NCBI GenBank assembly: GCA_910583725.1
Contig: CAJTXZ010000011.1
Location: 1 to 64,000 of the forward strand
Source of the DNA: an uncultured Vampirovibrio sp.
GTDB lineage: Bacteria; Cyanobacteriota; Vampirovibrionia; Gastranaerophilales; Gastranaerophilaceae
Length of the DNA: 64,000 nt
Direction of reading: 5' to 3'
Shown here: positions 51,916-60,474 of the stretch, piece by piece
Layout of the letters: the number at the start of each line of letters is the position of its first letter
How positions within the stretch are numbered: position 1 is the stretch's first letter
Notes under the pieces: generated by a model
What the model saw: the letters and a program-made list of their open reading frames with translations, nothing else
What the model was told of the DNA's origin: nothing
Database searches by the model: none
Position numbers and translations under genes: made by a program

Positions 51916-52030
51916 TTTTGCCAAAAAATTTTTTAAGATTAAACCCCTGTGTATTTTCATTTTTAAACGGTCTTCAAACACATACAACAAACCGCCGCAC
52001 CGCCTTATATATAATTAAGGCCTGAACAAT

Positions 52031-52576
52031 TTATTTAATCATTCCCTGAATCTCTTTAAAATTAGGGTTTTTAGCGGTTTTTAGCCATTCAAACAGTACA
52101 ATTTCAAGGCAGGTAATCTTTGCGCCGAGGCTTCTTAACAAATCCATCGCACATTCAAACTCAACCTTGTTTCTGCTGGCGCATAAGTCTCTTAGTACAA
52201 AAACTTCGTATCCTTCCTCTAAAAGTTTCACTGCTGTTTGATAAACACAAATGTGCGCCTCAATTCCGCATATTATCACCTGCTTTTTACCCAGAGACTT
52301 AATGGTTTCAGCGTATCCGGGCTCCATAAGCGCACAAAAATCAGTCTTTTCTAAGGGGTGATATTCGCTCAGTTCTGATTTAATCGCTTCAATAGTGCTT
52401 CCAAGGCCGCTCGGGTATTGCTCTGTCACAAGCGTATTTACACCAAGAAGCTTTGCAGCCTTCACAAGCTTTGGCGCCTTATTTAGCATCTGCTCTTTAA
52501 TGCCCTGATTCAGGGCTCCCATAAGTTTTTCCTGAATATCAATAATTAAAACCAGGCTGTCCATTGTTTTTAGCAT
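52031..52576 (-). CDS. Isochorismatase-fold cysteine hydrolase
   Basis: 181 residues of the isochorismatase superfamily. The catalytic triad is visible: Asp in LVLIIDIQEKL, Lys in HPLEKTDFCA, and Cys in IICGIEAHICVYQTA, next to the typical cis-peptide segment. It resembles YcaC-type hydrolases of unknown substrate. AAGAGGAAAA precedes the ATG. Single gene. Confidence 0.88.
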   Translation of the reverse strand: MLKTMDSLVLIIDIQEKLMGALNQGIKEQMLNKAPKLVKAAKLLGVNTLVTEQYPSGLGSTIEAIKSELSEYHPLEKTDFCALMEPGYAETIKSLGKKQVIICGIEAHICVYQTAVKLLEEGYEVFVLRDLCASRNKVEFECAMDLLRSLGAKITCLEIVLFEWLKTAKNPNFKEIQGMIK

Positions 52577-52741
52577 ATTTTTTCCTCTTGTTATTAATGT
52601 GTTTCAGTTAGCATATAAGTCTTTGCCAAACGGCCCGCGCGGTTTTTCAGCCGGAAGCAATACCCTTGGCAATATTTATTATATTTGCTCAAAAATAATT
52701 AGAAAGATTTTTTAAAAAATCATCCGATTGATATACCTTTC

Positions 52742-52770
52742 TTGCCCGAATGCAATAGGGGTGGTATAAT
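52742..52770 (+). promoter_or_regulatory. Extended -10 promoter of secreted gene (leaderless)
   Basis: TTGCCC (52742-52747), a 17-nt spacer and TATAAT (52765-52770) with an upstream TG are followed by ATG at 52778, 7 nt later. Transcription would start at the start codon. Confidence 0.6.
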
Positions 52771-52777
52771 TGCCTAT

Positions 52778-53413
52778 ATGAAAAAGATTATTATATTTAC
52801 AATGTTTTTATTCGCTGTGTTTTTCAGCCTGAACCCTTCGTTTGCGGCAGATAGCAAAAACAAGGTGGCTGTTGAAAGCTTGAGCGATTTTTCGTTTAAT
52901 CATCAGGTAGATACCGTGAGACTTAAGGTTTTAGAAAAAAATAAGTTCAAAAACGGTGTAAAGTTTGAAAAAGGCGCCATACTTACAGCAAAGGTGGCAA
53001 AGGTTGTAGATGCCAAAAGGGGCAAAAGAAACGGCTATCTTGTGGTTGACCCCCTAAGCTACACTGTTCCATCAACCGGGGCCTCTGTTCAGATAGATGA
53101 TGAATATTGGCTTGCAAATGTTTTAGGGTATAAACCCTTTGATGCTAAAAGTACTGCAGCAAAGGCAGGTTTATCCGTTGCAGGTTTTTTTGTAAAAGGA
53201 ATAGGCCAGATTTTTTATTTTGGCAAAGGCGTAATTTCACCTGAAGAGGGCGAAGGCCGCCTTAAATCGGGTGCAAAGAATGTGTATGAAAATTCTCCGC
53301 TTGCATATATTGAAGAGGGCGAGGAAGTGGACATAAAAACCGGCGATATACTACTCTTAAAGTTTTACCATGAGGATGTTCCAAAGTGGAAGTTTTGGGA
53401 GAGAAACAACTAA
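52778..53413 (+). CDS. Secreted beta-rich protein, similar in design to 6672
   Basis: 211 residues. Signal peptide MKKIIIFTMFLFAVFFSLNP with cleavage after FAA. The mature region shows KFEKGAILTAKVAKVVDA and KRNGYLVVDPLSYTVPSTG. This parallels PKGTIIRG...LNFDHIVAPNG in the protein at 6672, then a Gly-rich hydrophobic stretch (about 130-150) and GEEVDIKTGDILLLKFY. The two probably share a fold. A TTG start at 52742 would lie in the promoter, so the ATG is preferred. Function unknown. Confidence 0.68.
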   Translation: MKKIIIFTMFLFAVFFSLNPSFAADSKNKVAVESLSDFSFNHQVDTVRLKVLEKNKFKNGVKFEKGAILTAKVAKVVDAKRGKRNGYLVVDPLSYTVPSTGASVQIDDEYWLANVLGYKPFDAKSTAAKAGLSVAGFFVKGIGQIFYFGKGVISPEEGEGRLKSGAKNVYENSPLAYIEEGEEVDIKTGDILLLKFYHEDVPKWKFWERNN

Positions 53414-53510
53414 TTGTTTTACTTTAAAAATGTTATGTCTTTATAATAAAAGAATACTGTAGACGTTTGATAAAAATTAAAGAAAAACTTTTATACAAAT
53501 TTGTTTGAAT

Positions 53511-53532
53511 AAGCCCCATAAAGGGGCTTTTT
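53511..53532 (+). terminator. Intrinsic terminator
   Basis: AAGCCCC-ATAAA-GGGGCTT followed by TTTT; a strong stem with a T-tract, 97 nt past the secreted gene at 52778. The rest of the 392-nt gap (53414-53805) holds no gene I can support. Confidence 0.9.
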
Positions 53533-53805
53533 GTATTATGGCACAATGAATGATAGCCATGTTTTATATCATCCTTGCGCCCTAAAGTGTTTTGCAGCTT
53601 TTATCTTGCCTTTAATTAAACGCAGGGCATTTTTAGCTCGCAAAAAATGCTGCAAACGCTGAATTTAAAAAATATGTAAAGTTATGTAACAGTTTTTTGC
53701 TTAACTATAAAGTTTAATTAAAAAATATCCGATAGCTAAAACATAAGGAACAATAAAAAACTTAAATAAACTTTAAAGAACTTTTAGACGAAGGAGAAAC
53801 CGGCT

Positions 53806-54171
53806 ATGAACAAAATCAATCTTAATCTTTATGCCCTGAATTATCAAAATCAGGTGGAAAAGAAGGCAGGACAAAAGGCGGAAGAAAAACAGGCGCCCAT
53901 TGAGAATGCGGGCCAAAAAAAAGCTGAATCCGGAGCAATCCTAGACGCCATGGCGCTTTCAGGCGCTCAAAATATGGCATTTGCAGGTATAAACAAGGTA
54001 AACCCTAAAGATTACCTTGATGATGCTTCAATAGCAAGGATTCAGGCCTCAATGCAAAATTTTACAGGCGCTGTAGAAAATTATACTAGTGCCATTCAGG
54101 CAGAACTGCCGGGCATTTCGGCTAATCAGGCACAGGCACTTGCACTCCGCGCGGTAATGAAGGACGTCTAA
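53806..54171 (+). CDS. Small orphan protein with polar N-terminus
   Basis: 121 residues. Residues 1-45 are Asn/Gln/Lys-rich. MAFAGINKV (57-65) is a looser version of the F-x-(G/A) motif seen in other orphans. The rest is helical (DASIARIQASMQNFTGAVEN). GAAGGAG lies before the ATG, and expression is likely. A structured 3' region (54252-54317) and a strong terminator (54324-54356) follow. Function unknown. Confidence 0.6.
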   Translation: MNKINLNLYALNYQNQVEKKAGQKAEEKQAPIENAGQKKAESGAILDAMALSGAQNMAFAGINKVNPKDYLDDASIARIQASMQNFTGAVENYTSAIQAELPGISANQAQALALRAVMKDV

Positions 54172-54251
54172 AACCCTTGCAATGGTGGTACTTAAACCTT
54201 AACGGCAGTTTAAAAAGAGTAGTTTACAAAAATACATAAAGTCCAAAATCC

Positions 54252-54317
54252 TTAAAGAACGGGCTTTTAAGCCCAAAAGCTAAATTTCTCCTCCTATATA
54301 TCTCCATAGTTCTTTAA
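54252..54317 (+). other. Structured 3' region after small orphan
   Basis: TTAAAGAAC (54252-54260) pairs with GTTCTTTAA (54309-54317), enclosing a GGGCTT/AAGCCC hairpin and a C/T-rich loop (TTTCTCCTCC). It lies just before the terminator. It could protect the mRNA 3' end or be an RNA of its own. Confidence 0.45.
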
Positions 54318-54323
54318 AAGTTT

Positions 54324-54356
54324 TCCCTCCTTTTGTTCACAAGGAGGGATTTTTTT
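54324..54356 (+). terminator. Intrinsic terminator
   Basis: TCCCTCCTT-ttgttcac-AAGGAGGGA followed by seven T residues. Strong. The following 54357-54630 shows no gene. Confidence 0.92.
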
Positions 54357-54632
54357 AAGCTATAAGCGGGTTTTGGACATATATTGTTATAAAAGCGTGC
54401 AAATTTGTAAAACATTTTTATAATTAACAAGATGACCTAAAGCAGCTATTAGCAATCTTTTTAGATTTCAATGCAGCCAAAAGCCTTATGACTGTTCTCT
54501 TTCAGGCATTATGCCCTATAAATACATACTTTCAGGCGTTTAAATTATGGATGATTTTCTATGCTAATATGCCTAATATCCTTCTATAATGCACATTTTA
54601 GCCTGATTGTCAAAATTATATATAAAGGGCAA

Positions 54633-54661
54633 TTGGTAAAATTTGAAAAATTTGCTAAAAT
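54633..54661 (+). promoter_or_regulatory. Promoter for DnaJ-like gene
   Basis: TTGGTA (54633-54638), a 17-nt spacer and TAAAAT (54656-54661) with upstream TG. The ATG is 12 nt after the -10, so the leader is only about 6 nt. Confidence 0.5.
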
Positions 54662-54673
54662 CAGGTTATAGAT

Positions 54674-55735
54674 ATGAAAAACAAAAATTTTTATGAAATT
54701 TTGGGCCTAAACCCTGATGCCACAAAGGATGAAATAAGACTTTCCTTTAGAAAGCTTGTTAGAATCTATCATCCGGATGTAAATAAAACCAAAGAGGCGG
54801 AAACTTTTTTCAAAATGTTGAATAATGCCGTCGAAACGCTGCTTGACGACGCAAAGAGGCTTCAATATGACCGTCTGGCGGGCATTTCTACCTCTCAAAA
54901 TGACCACGTGCAAAAAAATAATAATACGTCTTATCAAAAAAGTGAAACTGATATAAATAATCTTGCTAAAAAATCATCTCAAAACAAGGAGCAGTCTGTA
55001 TTTTACACTTATAAGACAGGTAAAAATACTATTAACACTGCTTTTTTAAATAATCAAAACGCCAAAAATACAGAAAGACAAGCACTTCACGCCGATGAAA
55101 GCCTTAAAAACCAGTCTACAGGCCCGAAACTGGATGGTAAAGACATTGAAACCGTAGTTGAGATATCAAAAACTGAACAAACACGTGGAACAATTAGGAA
55201 AATCAATGTTCTTCATACTGATAAATGTCCAAAATGCCTGGGGCGCAAGTATATTAACGGCACCATATGCGCTCTTTGCCGCGGTGCAGGGGAAAAGTCA
55301 GACCATAAAATAATGAACGTGAAGATTCCGGCTGGCATAAAAAACGGCGTAAAGATGAAAATAAAAAATGAGGGCGAGTATGGAAAATTTGGTGGAAAAA
55401 ATGGCGATTTATATCTTTTAATAAAAATTTGCGCTGATGTCAATACAAAATATCAAAAAAATGAGGTTGTTTTGGAGGTTGTAATTCCGCCCTGGAAGGC
55501 AGTTTTAGGGGGTGAAGCCGAAATTTTTGTAGAGGGTAAAAATGTTAAGTTTGACGTGCCGCCTTTGACAAAATCCATGACAAGATTTAAACTTAAAGAC
55601 AGGGCTCAAAAAATGCCGTCATTGACTCAAGAAGCTGATTATACCGTAGTTTTGAAGGTAGAAATTCCTGAAAACTTAACCGGGCAAGAGGTTTTGCTTT
55701 ATGAAAAATTGAGGGAAATTGACTGGCGAAAGTAG
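54674..55735 (+). CDS. DnaJ-like co-chaperone with half zinc finger
   Basis: 353 residues. An N-terminal J-domain (3-68; YEILGLNPDATKDEIR, HPD at YHPDVNK) stimulates DnaK. After a polar linker with no Gly/Phe-rich block, only one pair of CxxC motifs is present (CPKCLGRKY...CALCRGAG, about residues 183-203). Normal DnaJ has four. The two beta-domains of the C-terminus follow (KIPAGIKNGVKMKIKNEGE, VVIPPWKAVLGGEAEI), ending in a dimerisation helix. It is therefore an intermediate between DnaJ and CbpA types. Its start lies under a near-leaderless promoter. Confidence 0.85.
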   Translation: MKNKNFYEILGLNPDATKDEIRLSFRKLVRIYHPDVNKTKEAETFFKMLNNAVETLLDDAKRLQYDRLAGISTSQNDHVQKNNNTSYQKSETDINNLAKKSSQNKEQSVFYTYKTGKNTINTAFLNNQNAKNTERQALHADESLKNQSTGPKLDGKDIETVVEISKTEQTRGTIRKINVLHTDKCPKCLGRKYINGTICALCRGAGEKSDHKIMNVKIPAGIKNGVKMKIKNEGEYGKFGGKNGDLYLLIKICADVNTKYQKNEVVLEVVIPPWKAVLGGEAEIFVEGKNVKFDVPPLTKSMTRFKLKDRAQKMPSLTQEADYTVVLKVEIPENLTGQEVLLYEKLREIDWRK

Positions 55736-55786
55736 TTTTTAAATAGGCAAAAACCAGCACAGCTAGAGGATTTTAAGGAAAAGATT

Positions 55787-56455
55787 TTGGAGAAAACTTG
55801 TAAAATAGCAGAAATTTTTGAATCAATTCAGGGAGAAGGATTAAATATCGGTGAAAAACACCTGTTTGTAAGACTTTTTGGGTGCAACCTGGCGTGTGAT
55901 TACTGTGATACAAGGCTTTCGGATGATACAAAATCTGTAATTCTTACAAAATCAGCACTTTACGACGAGATAAAAAGCTATAGCGCAGAAATAATAAGCT
56001 TTACAGGGGGTGAGCCGCTTTTGCAGTCAGAGTTTTTGGCTGATTTTTTAAAAGAATATAAAGGCTCAATGAAGAAAAAAATATACTTGGAAACCAATGG
56101 CAGCCTGCCATACAGGCTTCGCGATGTCATTGATTATGTTGACATAGTTGCAATGGATATAAAACTGGAATCTGCAACAGGCCAAAAAAATGACTTTGCA
56201 GTAAATGACGAATTTCTGCTTGTAGCAAGGGATAGCAGGGTTTTTGCCAAAGTGGTTTTTGATGAAAATATAACAGATAAAGAAATTTCTGAATTGGCGA
56301 ATTTGGGGCTAAAGCATGGCATTGAAATTATTTTACAGCCCAAAATGCCAATAGCTGAAACCCTTGATATACCTGGAGTTTTTCAAAAATTATACGAAAA
56401 ATATAAAAGAATCCGCCTCGTTCCGCAGATGCATAAATTTTTAAATCTGCCGTAA
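55787..56455 (+). CDS. queE: 7-carboxy-7-deazaguanine synthase
   Basis: Radical SAM enzyme that forms the 7-deazapurine ring in queuosine synthesis. 222 residues. The N-terminal IFESIQGEGLNIGEKHLFVR and the cluster motif GCNLACDYCDTR (C-x3-C-x2-C) bind the 4Fe-4S cluster, and SFTGGEPLLQ binds SAM. The start is TTG at 55787, with AAGGAA 6 nt upstream. Other queuosine genes are not in the window. Confidence 0.93.
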   Translation: MEKTCKIAEIFESIQGEGLNIGEKHLFVRLFGCNLACDYCDTRLSDDTKSVILTKSALYDEIKSYSAEIISFTGGEPLLQSEFLADFLKEYKGSMKKKIYLETNGSLPYRLRDVIDYVDIVAMDIKLESATGQKNDFAVNDEFLLVARDSRVFAKVVFDENITDKEISELANLGLKHGIEIILQPKMPIAETLDIPGVFQKLYEKYKRIRLVPQMHKFLNLP

Positions 56456-56717
56456 TCCGCTGTATTTATTATTTTTGCTGGTTTATTACTCTAAAAAATC
56501 AGATATATCGGCCATTTTGCATATATTATATAGCTAAAATCCGCTCATAGACTAATTTTTACGTTTAAAAAAATTAAGGCGGCAAAATTTTCACTGTGAA
56601 ATTGCATAGCCCCAAAATCATTATAGCACAAGGATTTATGGCATATTCACGCTGCAAAATGATGCAAAATGTGCGCAAAAAAAGGCATACAAGGGTATCA
56701 AAATGCATAAATTCTAT

Positions 56718-58463
56718 CTATGACTGTGTTCTAAACTTATTTTTAATCTGATATTCAGTATCCTTAATGCCGCGCGCGTCTTTGCTTGCCCTGAAAAGCT
56801 TTAATTTCGCCTCATACAGCACCCTTTCATCCGGATATTTGCTTATGCCCTCATCCAAAATTTTTATGGCATGGTTTGTATTTTTTTTGTCGAAATAAAT
56901 TGTTGAAAAATCCAGATAATCCTGTACAGTCCTTGGTTTCAGGCTTGCAATCGCCTCAATTTCCTTTGTGTATGAATTATTTTTGCCAAGGCTCTTATAG
57001 GCCTGCGCCAGGTTATACAGGTATATCGCCCTCTTAGGGTCAAGGTCTCTGGCCTTTTTGAACATATAAATTGCCTTGTCCGTATCAAAATTTTTATACT
57101 GAATAAGCCCTAAATAATTATATATATCAGCCTCTAAATCAAACCCTAAATCCAGGTCCATAGCCTTTTTAAAGGCATTTTCAGCAGATGAATAATCCTC
57201 ATTGTGAAAATAAATTTTACCAAGTTCAAAATAATAATTATGATTTTCATTTTGCCTCAAAGCCTCTAATAGATAGGTTTTTGCCTCTGCAAAATTTGCA
57301 TTTGCAACACAGATTTTAGCAAGGTAATAAAGCATATCAGGGTTTTTGGTACCATTTTTTTCTGCGGTTGAAGCTTTCCTTAAAACCTTTATCCCGTCTG
57401 ATAAATTGCCCTCTTCGACATAGCTTATTCCAAGCCCCATAAGCGCTTCAAAGAAATTTCCGTCAATCAATACAGCATTTTTGAAATTTTCATTGGCAAG
57501 CGCGTACTCTTTGTTTTTAAGGTAAAAATTTCCAAGCTCTAAATAGGCGTATTTACTGTTGGGGTTTACTTTTACAGCCTTTTGCAGGTATTTTTCAGCC
57601 TTATCGTTTGAGGATTTTTTGCCCTCATCCTTTAACATCTCAAGCTTTGCAAGGTTTATATAAGTTAAATTAAAATTTTTATCCGCCGCAATTGCTTTGT
57701 TCAGGGCCTTTTTGGCGTTTTCAAAATCATTAAGCTTCATATAGGCTGAGGCCATATTATTATATACAGCAGGGTTTTTGGGCTCCATTTCGGCGGCCTT
57801 GATAAAATATTTAAGTGCACCCTTAATGTCTGCTGAATAGTAGTTTTCAAGCCCCTTTATGTTGTAATAATCATAATTATATTCTGGCACCTTTGTTACG
57901 TTTAATTTTTTTGCCCAAATGGAATTTATCAGACTGTTATCCACCATTAGAGCCTTTTTAAAGTATATTTTTGCCTGGTTAATATTGTTTTGTTTGTAGT
58001 AAATTTTTGTTTTTAAAATGAAAGCATTTGCGCTGTTTGGGTTTACCTTAAGCATCAAATCAGCATATTGAAGGCTTTTTTTATAATCGCCGTTGTCAAA
58101 ATACATATTTGCCATATCAAGGTAATCATCCTCAGCAGAAACATCATAGCTGCTTGCGGGCGAAACGCTTATCTTTTCAAGGTTTGGGCTTAATTCGTAT
58201 GCTTTTTGCAGGTGAATTGACGATTTTTTCATTTGATTAAGATTTTTGTAGCAAAGCCCAAGGTAATAATGCCCGTCAGAATCATTGGGGTTGCTTTTTA
58301 CATATCCCGCAAAGAATTTCAGGGCATCTTCATATTTTTTTTGGTTCATAAGCTCAATGCCGTTATTCAAATTCCAATTAGGATTTGAAAAACTTTGCCC
58401 CTGAAAGCCAAGCATCACAAGCATTATAAAAAATATTACAATTTTTTTGTTTAATCTTTTCAT
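56718..58463 (-). CDS. Exported TPR-repeat protein
   Basis: 581 residues. A signal sequence (KIVIFFIMLVMLGFQGQSFS) is followed by about a dozen or more tetratricopeptide repeats over the whole length (for example GIELMNQKKYEDALKFFAGY, ALKYFIKAAEMEPKNPAVYN, DKAIYMFKKARDLDPKRAIY). Probably a periplasmic protein-interaction scaffold. The ATG overlaps the tmk stop by 4 nt, so translation is coupled to tmk. Partner unknown. Confidence 0.85.
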   Translation of the reverse strand: MKRLNKKIVIFFIMLVMLGFQGQSFSNPNWNLNNGIELMNQKKYEDALKFFAGYVKSNPNDSDGHYYLGLCYKNLNQMKKSSIHLQKAYELSPNLEKISVSPASSYDVSAEDDYLDMANMYFDNGDYKKSLQYADLMLKVNPNSANAFILKTKIYYKQNNINQAKIYFKKALMVDNSLINSIWAKKLNVTKVPEYNYDYYNIKGLENYYSADIKGALKYFIKAAEMEPKNPAVYNNMASAYMKLNDFENAKKALNKAIAADKNFNLTYINLAKLEMLKDEGKKSSNDKAEKYLQKAVKVNPNSKYAYLELGNFYLKNKEYALANENFKNAVLIDGNFFEALMGLGISYVEEGNLSDGIKVLRKASTAEKNGTKNPDMLYYLAKICVANANFAEAKTYLLEALRQNENHNYYFELGKIYFHNEDYSSAENAFKKAMDLDLGFDLEADIYNYLGLIQYKNFDTDKAIYMFKKARDLDPKRAIYLYNLAQAYKSLGKNNSYTKEIEAIASLKPRTVQDYLDFSTIYFDKKNTNHAIKILDEGISKYPDERVLYEAKLKLFRASKDARGIKDTEYQIKNKFRTQS

Positions 58464-59080
58464 AAATTTAAAAATTCCCTGATTATTTTAATGGTGTCAT
58501 TAAAAACCTGCTCTATATCTTGATTTGCATCCACTACCTTTACCCTTTTAGGCTCATGCTTTGCTATATCAAGATATCCCGCCCTTAATTTTTTGTGAAA
58601 TTCCATTCCTTCGGCCTCAAGCCTGTCCTTTTCCCCTTTGAGCCTCTTTTGCGCGGTTTCAGAGTCAACATCAAATACAATTGTTAAATCAGGCAAAATG
58701 CCATTTATAGCTATATTATTCAGTCTTTTTATTGTTTCTAAATCCTGATTTCTGCCATAGCCCTGATATGCCAGAGTTGAATCAGTGTGCCTGTCGCAGA
58801 GGACAATTTTGCCCTCTTCCAGTGCGGGTTTGATTTTGTATTCAATGTGCTGGGCCCTGTCTGCAAGGTATAGGAAGGTTTCTGCTATATTTGAAACGGG
58901 TTTTTCATAGTGCAAAAGAATTTTTCTTAAATGCACCCCGAGCTCTGAGCCGCCAGGCTCCCTTGTTAGAATGTTTTCAACATTTTTATCATCAAGATAT
59001 TTTTTAATAAGCTCTGCCTGCGTTGTTTTTCCGCAACCATCTGCCCCTTCAAATGTTATAAAATATCCTCTTTTGCTCAT
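58460..59080 (-). CDS. tmk: Thymidylate kinase
   Basis: Phosphorylates dTMP to dTDP for DNA synthesis. 206 residues from ATG 59080. The P-loop FEGADGCGKTTQ starts at about residue 9, then TREPGGSELG, LCDRHTDSTLAYQGYG and the lid EKDRLEAEG. An upstream in-frame ATG (59152) would add a 24-residue non-conserved extension and is rejected. No clear Shine-Dalgarno; TATAAT lies 15 nt before the start. Confidence 0.95.
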   Translation of the reverse strand: MSKRGYFITFEGADGCGKTTQAELIKKYLDDKNVENILTREPGGSELGVHLRKILLHYEKPVSNIAETFLYLADRAQHIEYKIKPALEEGKIVLCDRHTDSTLAYQGYGRNQDLETIKRLNNIAINGILPDLTIVFDVDSETAQKRLKGEKDRLEAEGMEFHKKLRAGYLDIAKHEPKRVKVVDANQDIEQVFNDTIKIIREFLNL

Positions 59081-59195
59081 ACTGTAAAAAATTCCATTAT
59101 ATTCAACTATTCTAATAATATTAGATTTTTTGATAAAATGCAAAAAAGTCATTCTGTGTAATATTATAGATTTTTTGGTGTAAATCCGGGATATA

Positions 59196-59376
59196 TTAAT
59201 TTTGTATTTTGATTGAATTTTATTATTGGTTTCCCTTTTTTCTTGTAATGGAAGTCCATATGTATAAAAAAGAGCGTTCTAAATAAGTTTCCTGTCAAGT
59301 GAAACTTATCCCGCTCTTTTTTATACATATGGACTGGAATGAAAAGAAAACATTTAACTGGCAAGTGTAAAATTAA
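59196..59376 (+). repeat. Structured intergenic element, copy 3
   Basis: 181 nt. The outer helix pairs TTAATTTTGTAT (59196-59207) with GTGTAAAATTAA (59365-59376), with G-T wobbles, and CTTGT pairs with GCAAG. The collar reads CTTGTAATGGA and GGAATGAAAAGAA..CATTTAA. The central hairpin has a perfect 24-bp stem (AGTCCATATGTATAAAA... / ...TTTTATACATATGGACT) and an inner 9-bp helix ATAAGTTTC/GAAACTTAT. It lies in the 558-nt divergent gap between tmk and 59639. Reading frames through it (59164-59364 and nearby) look spurious. Confidence 0.85.
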
Positions 59377-59638
59377 GTGTAATCACCGTAACAAGCTTAT
59401 ATTGGGCCAAAAGGAAAACGCCATGCTAAAAATATTCCCATAAATAGTTTTTGCTCCATTAGGAATAATGAGTTTTATTACAATTTCTTCAAAATTGTAA
59501 AGATAAAACAGAAACTTGTAGTTTTTTAAAAAATTTAATTTATAATATTGTAGTAAGATAGATAATAAAATTTGTCTTAAAAAACGGATGACATAAAAGT
59601 TACCACATACGTTAAACACTTGGCGAGAAGGATTTGCA

Positions 59639-60325
59639 GTGGAAAATTTTGAAGTTAAGCAGGAAGATATTAATCAGATGGAAGAAATTATAAGCGCAGG
59701 GCAGCTTTTGAAGATTTTAAATTCAAACCCGAAAGAGGTTTCAACGCTCTGCCAAAAGGCTTGCCTAAAGCCAAAAAAGGATGGTTTTGGAAATATTTAC
59801 TTTTCAAAAGATGACATTGATGTGCTAAAGAAAGTAAAAGAGCTTTATAAACACACAAAAGAACTGCAGGAAGAAAAGAAGCGCGCTGTTGAAGAGGCAG
59901 TGAAAAAAATGGCACTTGAAAAAGAGTTTGCGCAGGAAGAAGTAAACAATCAAGATAATTTATATAAGAATGCAAAAGAAAATAATTTCCTTCAAAAAAT
60001 GAAACATAAGGCCCAAAAACACGAAATGATGTTTGATGAAGAAGAAAATATGCCTGCTGTTGTTAAAAGTACTCCAGCAAGAAGTATTGAAGCCCTTGAA
60101 AACAATATAGTTGAGAGGATTTCAAAAGTTTTAAGCGAAAAAATGGACGGCCTTGATGAAATCGTTGTCGAATTAATTAGAACAAAGACTGAAAATGAAA
60201 CCCTGAGACAGAAGCTGAACGAATTAAATAAAGAAAATTTCACCCTGAAAGGTGAAAATGCAAGCTATAAGGCTGTTGGTCTCGGTTTTTATGTAAAGAA
60301 AAATACTGACGATTTTATGATGTAA
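59639..60325 (+). CDS. MerR-like HTH protein with coiled coil
   Basis: 228 residues starting at GTG with AGAAGGA upstream. Residues 15-72 (AGQLLKILNSNPKEVSTLCQ, DGFGNIYFSKDDIDVLKKVK) resemble a MerR-type winged helix. Long charged coiled coils follow (73-115 and 155-205), with a polar linker (MMFDEEENMPAVVKS). No ligand-binding part is visible. A role in DNA binding or chromosome/cell-division scaffolding is possible. It precedes the histidine kinase by 149 nt. Confidence 0.65.
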   Translation: MENFEVKQEDINQMEEIISAGQLLKILNSNPKEVSTLCQKACLKPKKDGFGNIYFSKDDIDVLKKVKELYKHTKELQEEKKRAVEEAVKKMALEKEFAQEEVNNQDNLYKNAKENNFLQKMKHKAQKHEMMFDEEENMPAVVKSTPARSIEALENNIVERISKVLSEKMDGLDEIVVELIRTKTENETLRQKLNELNKENFTLKGENASYKAVGLGFYVKKNTDDFMM

Positions 60326-60474
60326 AATTTATTCAGGCTGTTTGTTTCTAATCAGGCTTGCTTTTAATTATGCCCAAGGCTATTGTTTAGACACCTGTGT
60401 TTTGAGCCTGAAAGACACTTAGCTGCTGGTTTTTAAACAAAATAGGGCTTAATAAACTTAAATAAAGAGGAATT

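Noticed and set aside
59080..59152. N-terminal extension of tmk
   Set aside because: The extra 24 residues precede the P-loop beyond what the family has and look like translated upstream DNA containing a promoter-like TATAAT.
59164..59364. A 66-residue minus-strand frame across structured element copy 3
   Set aside because: It is explained by the hairpin element, and its composition is not protein-like.
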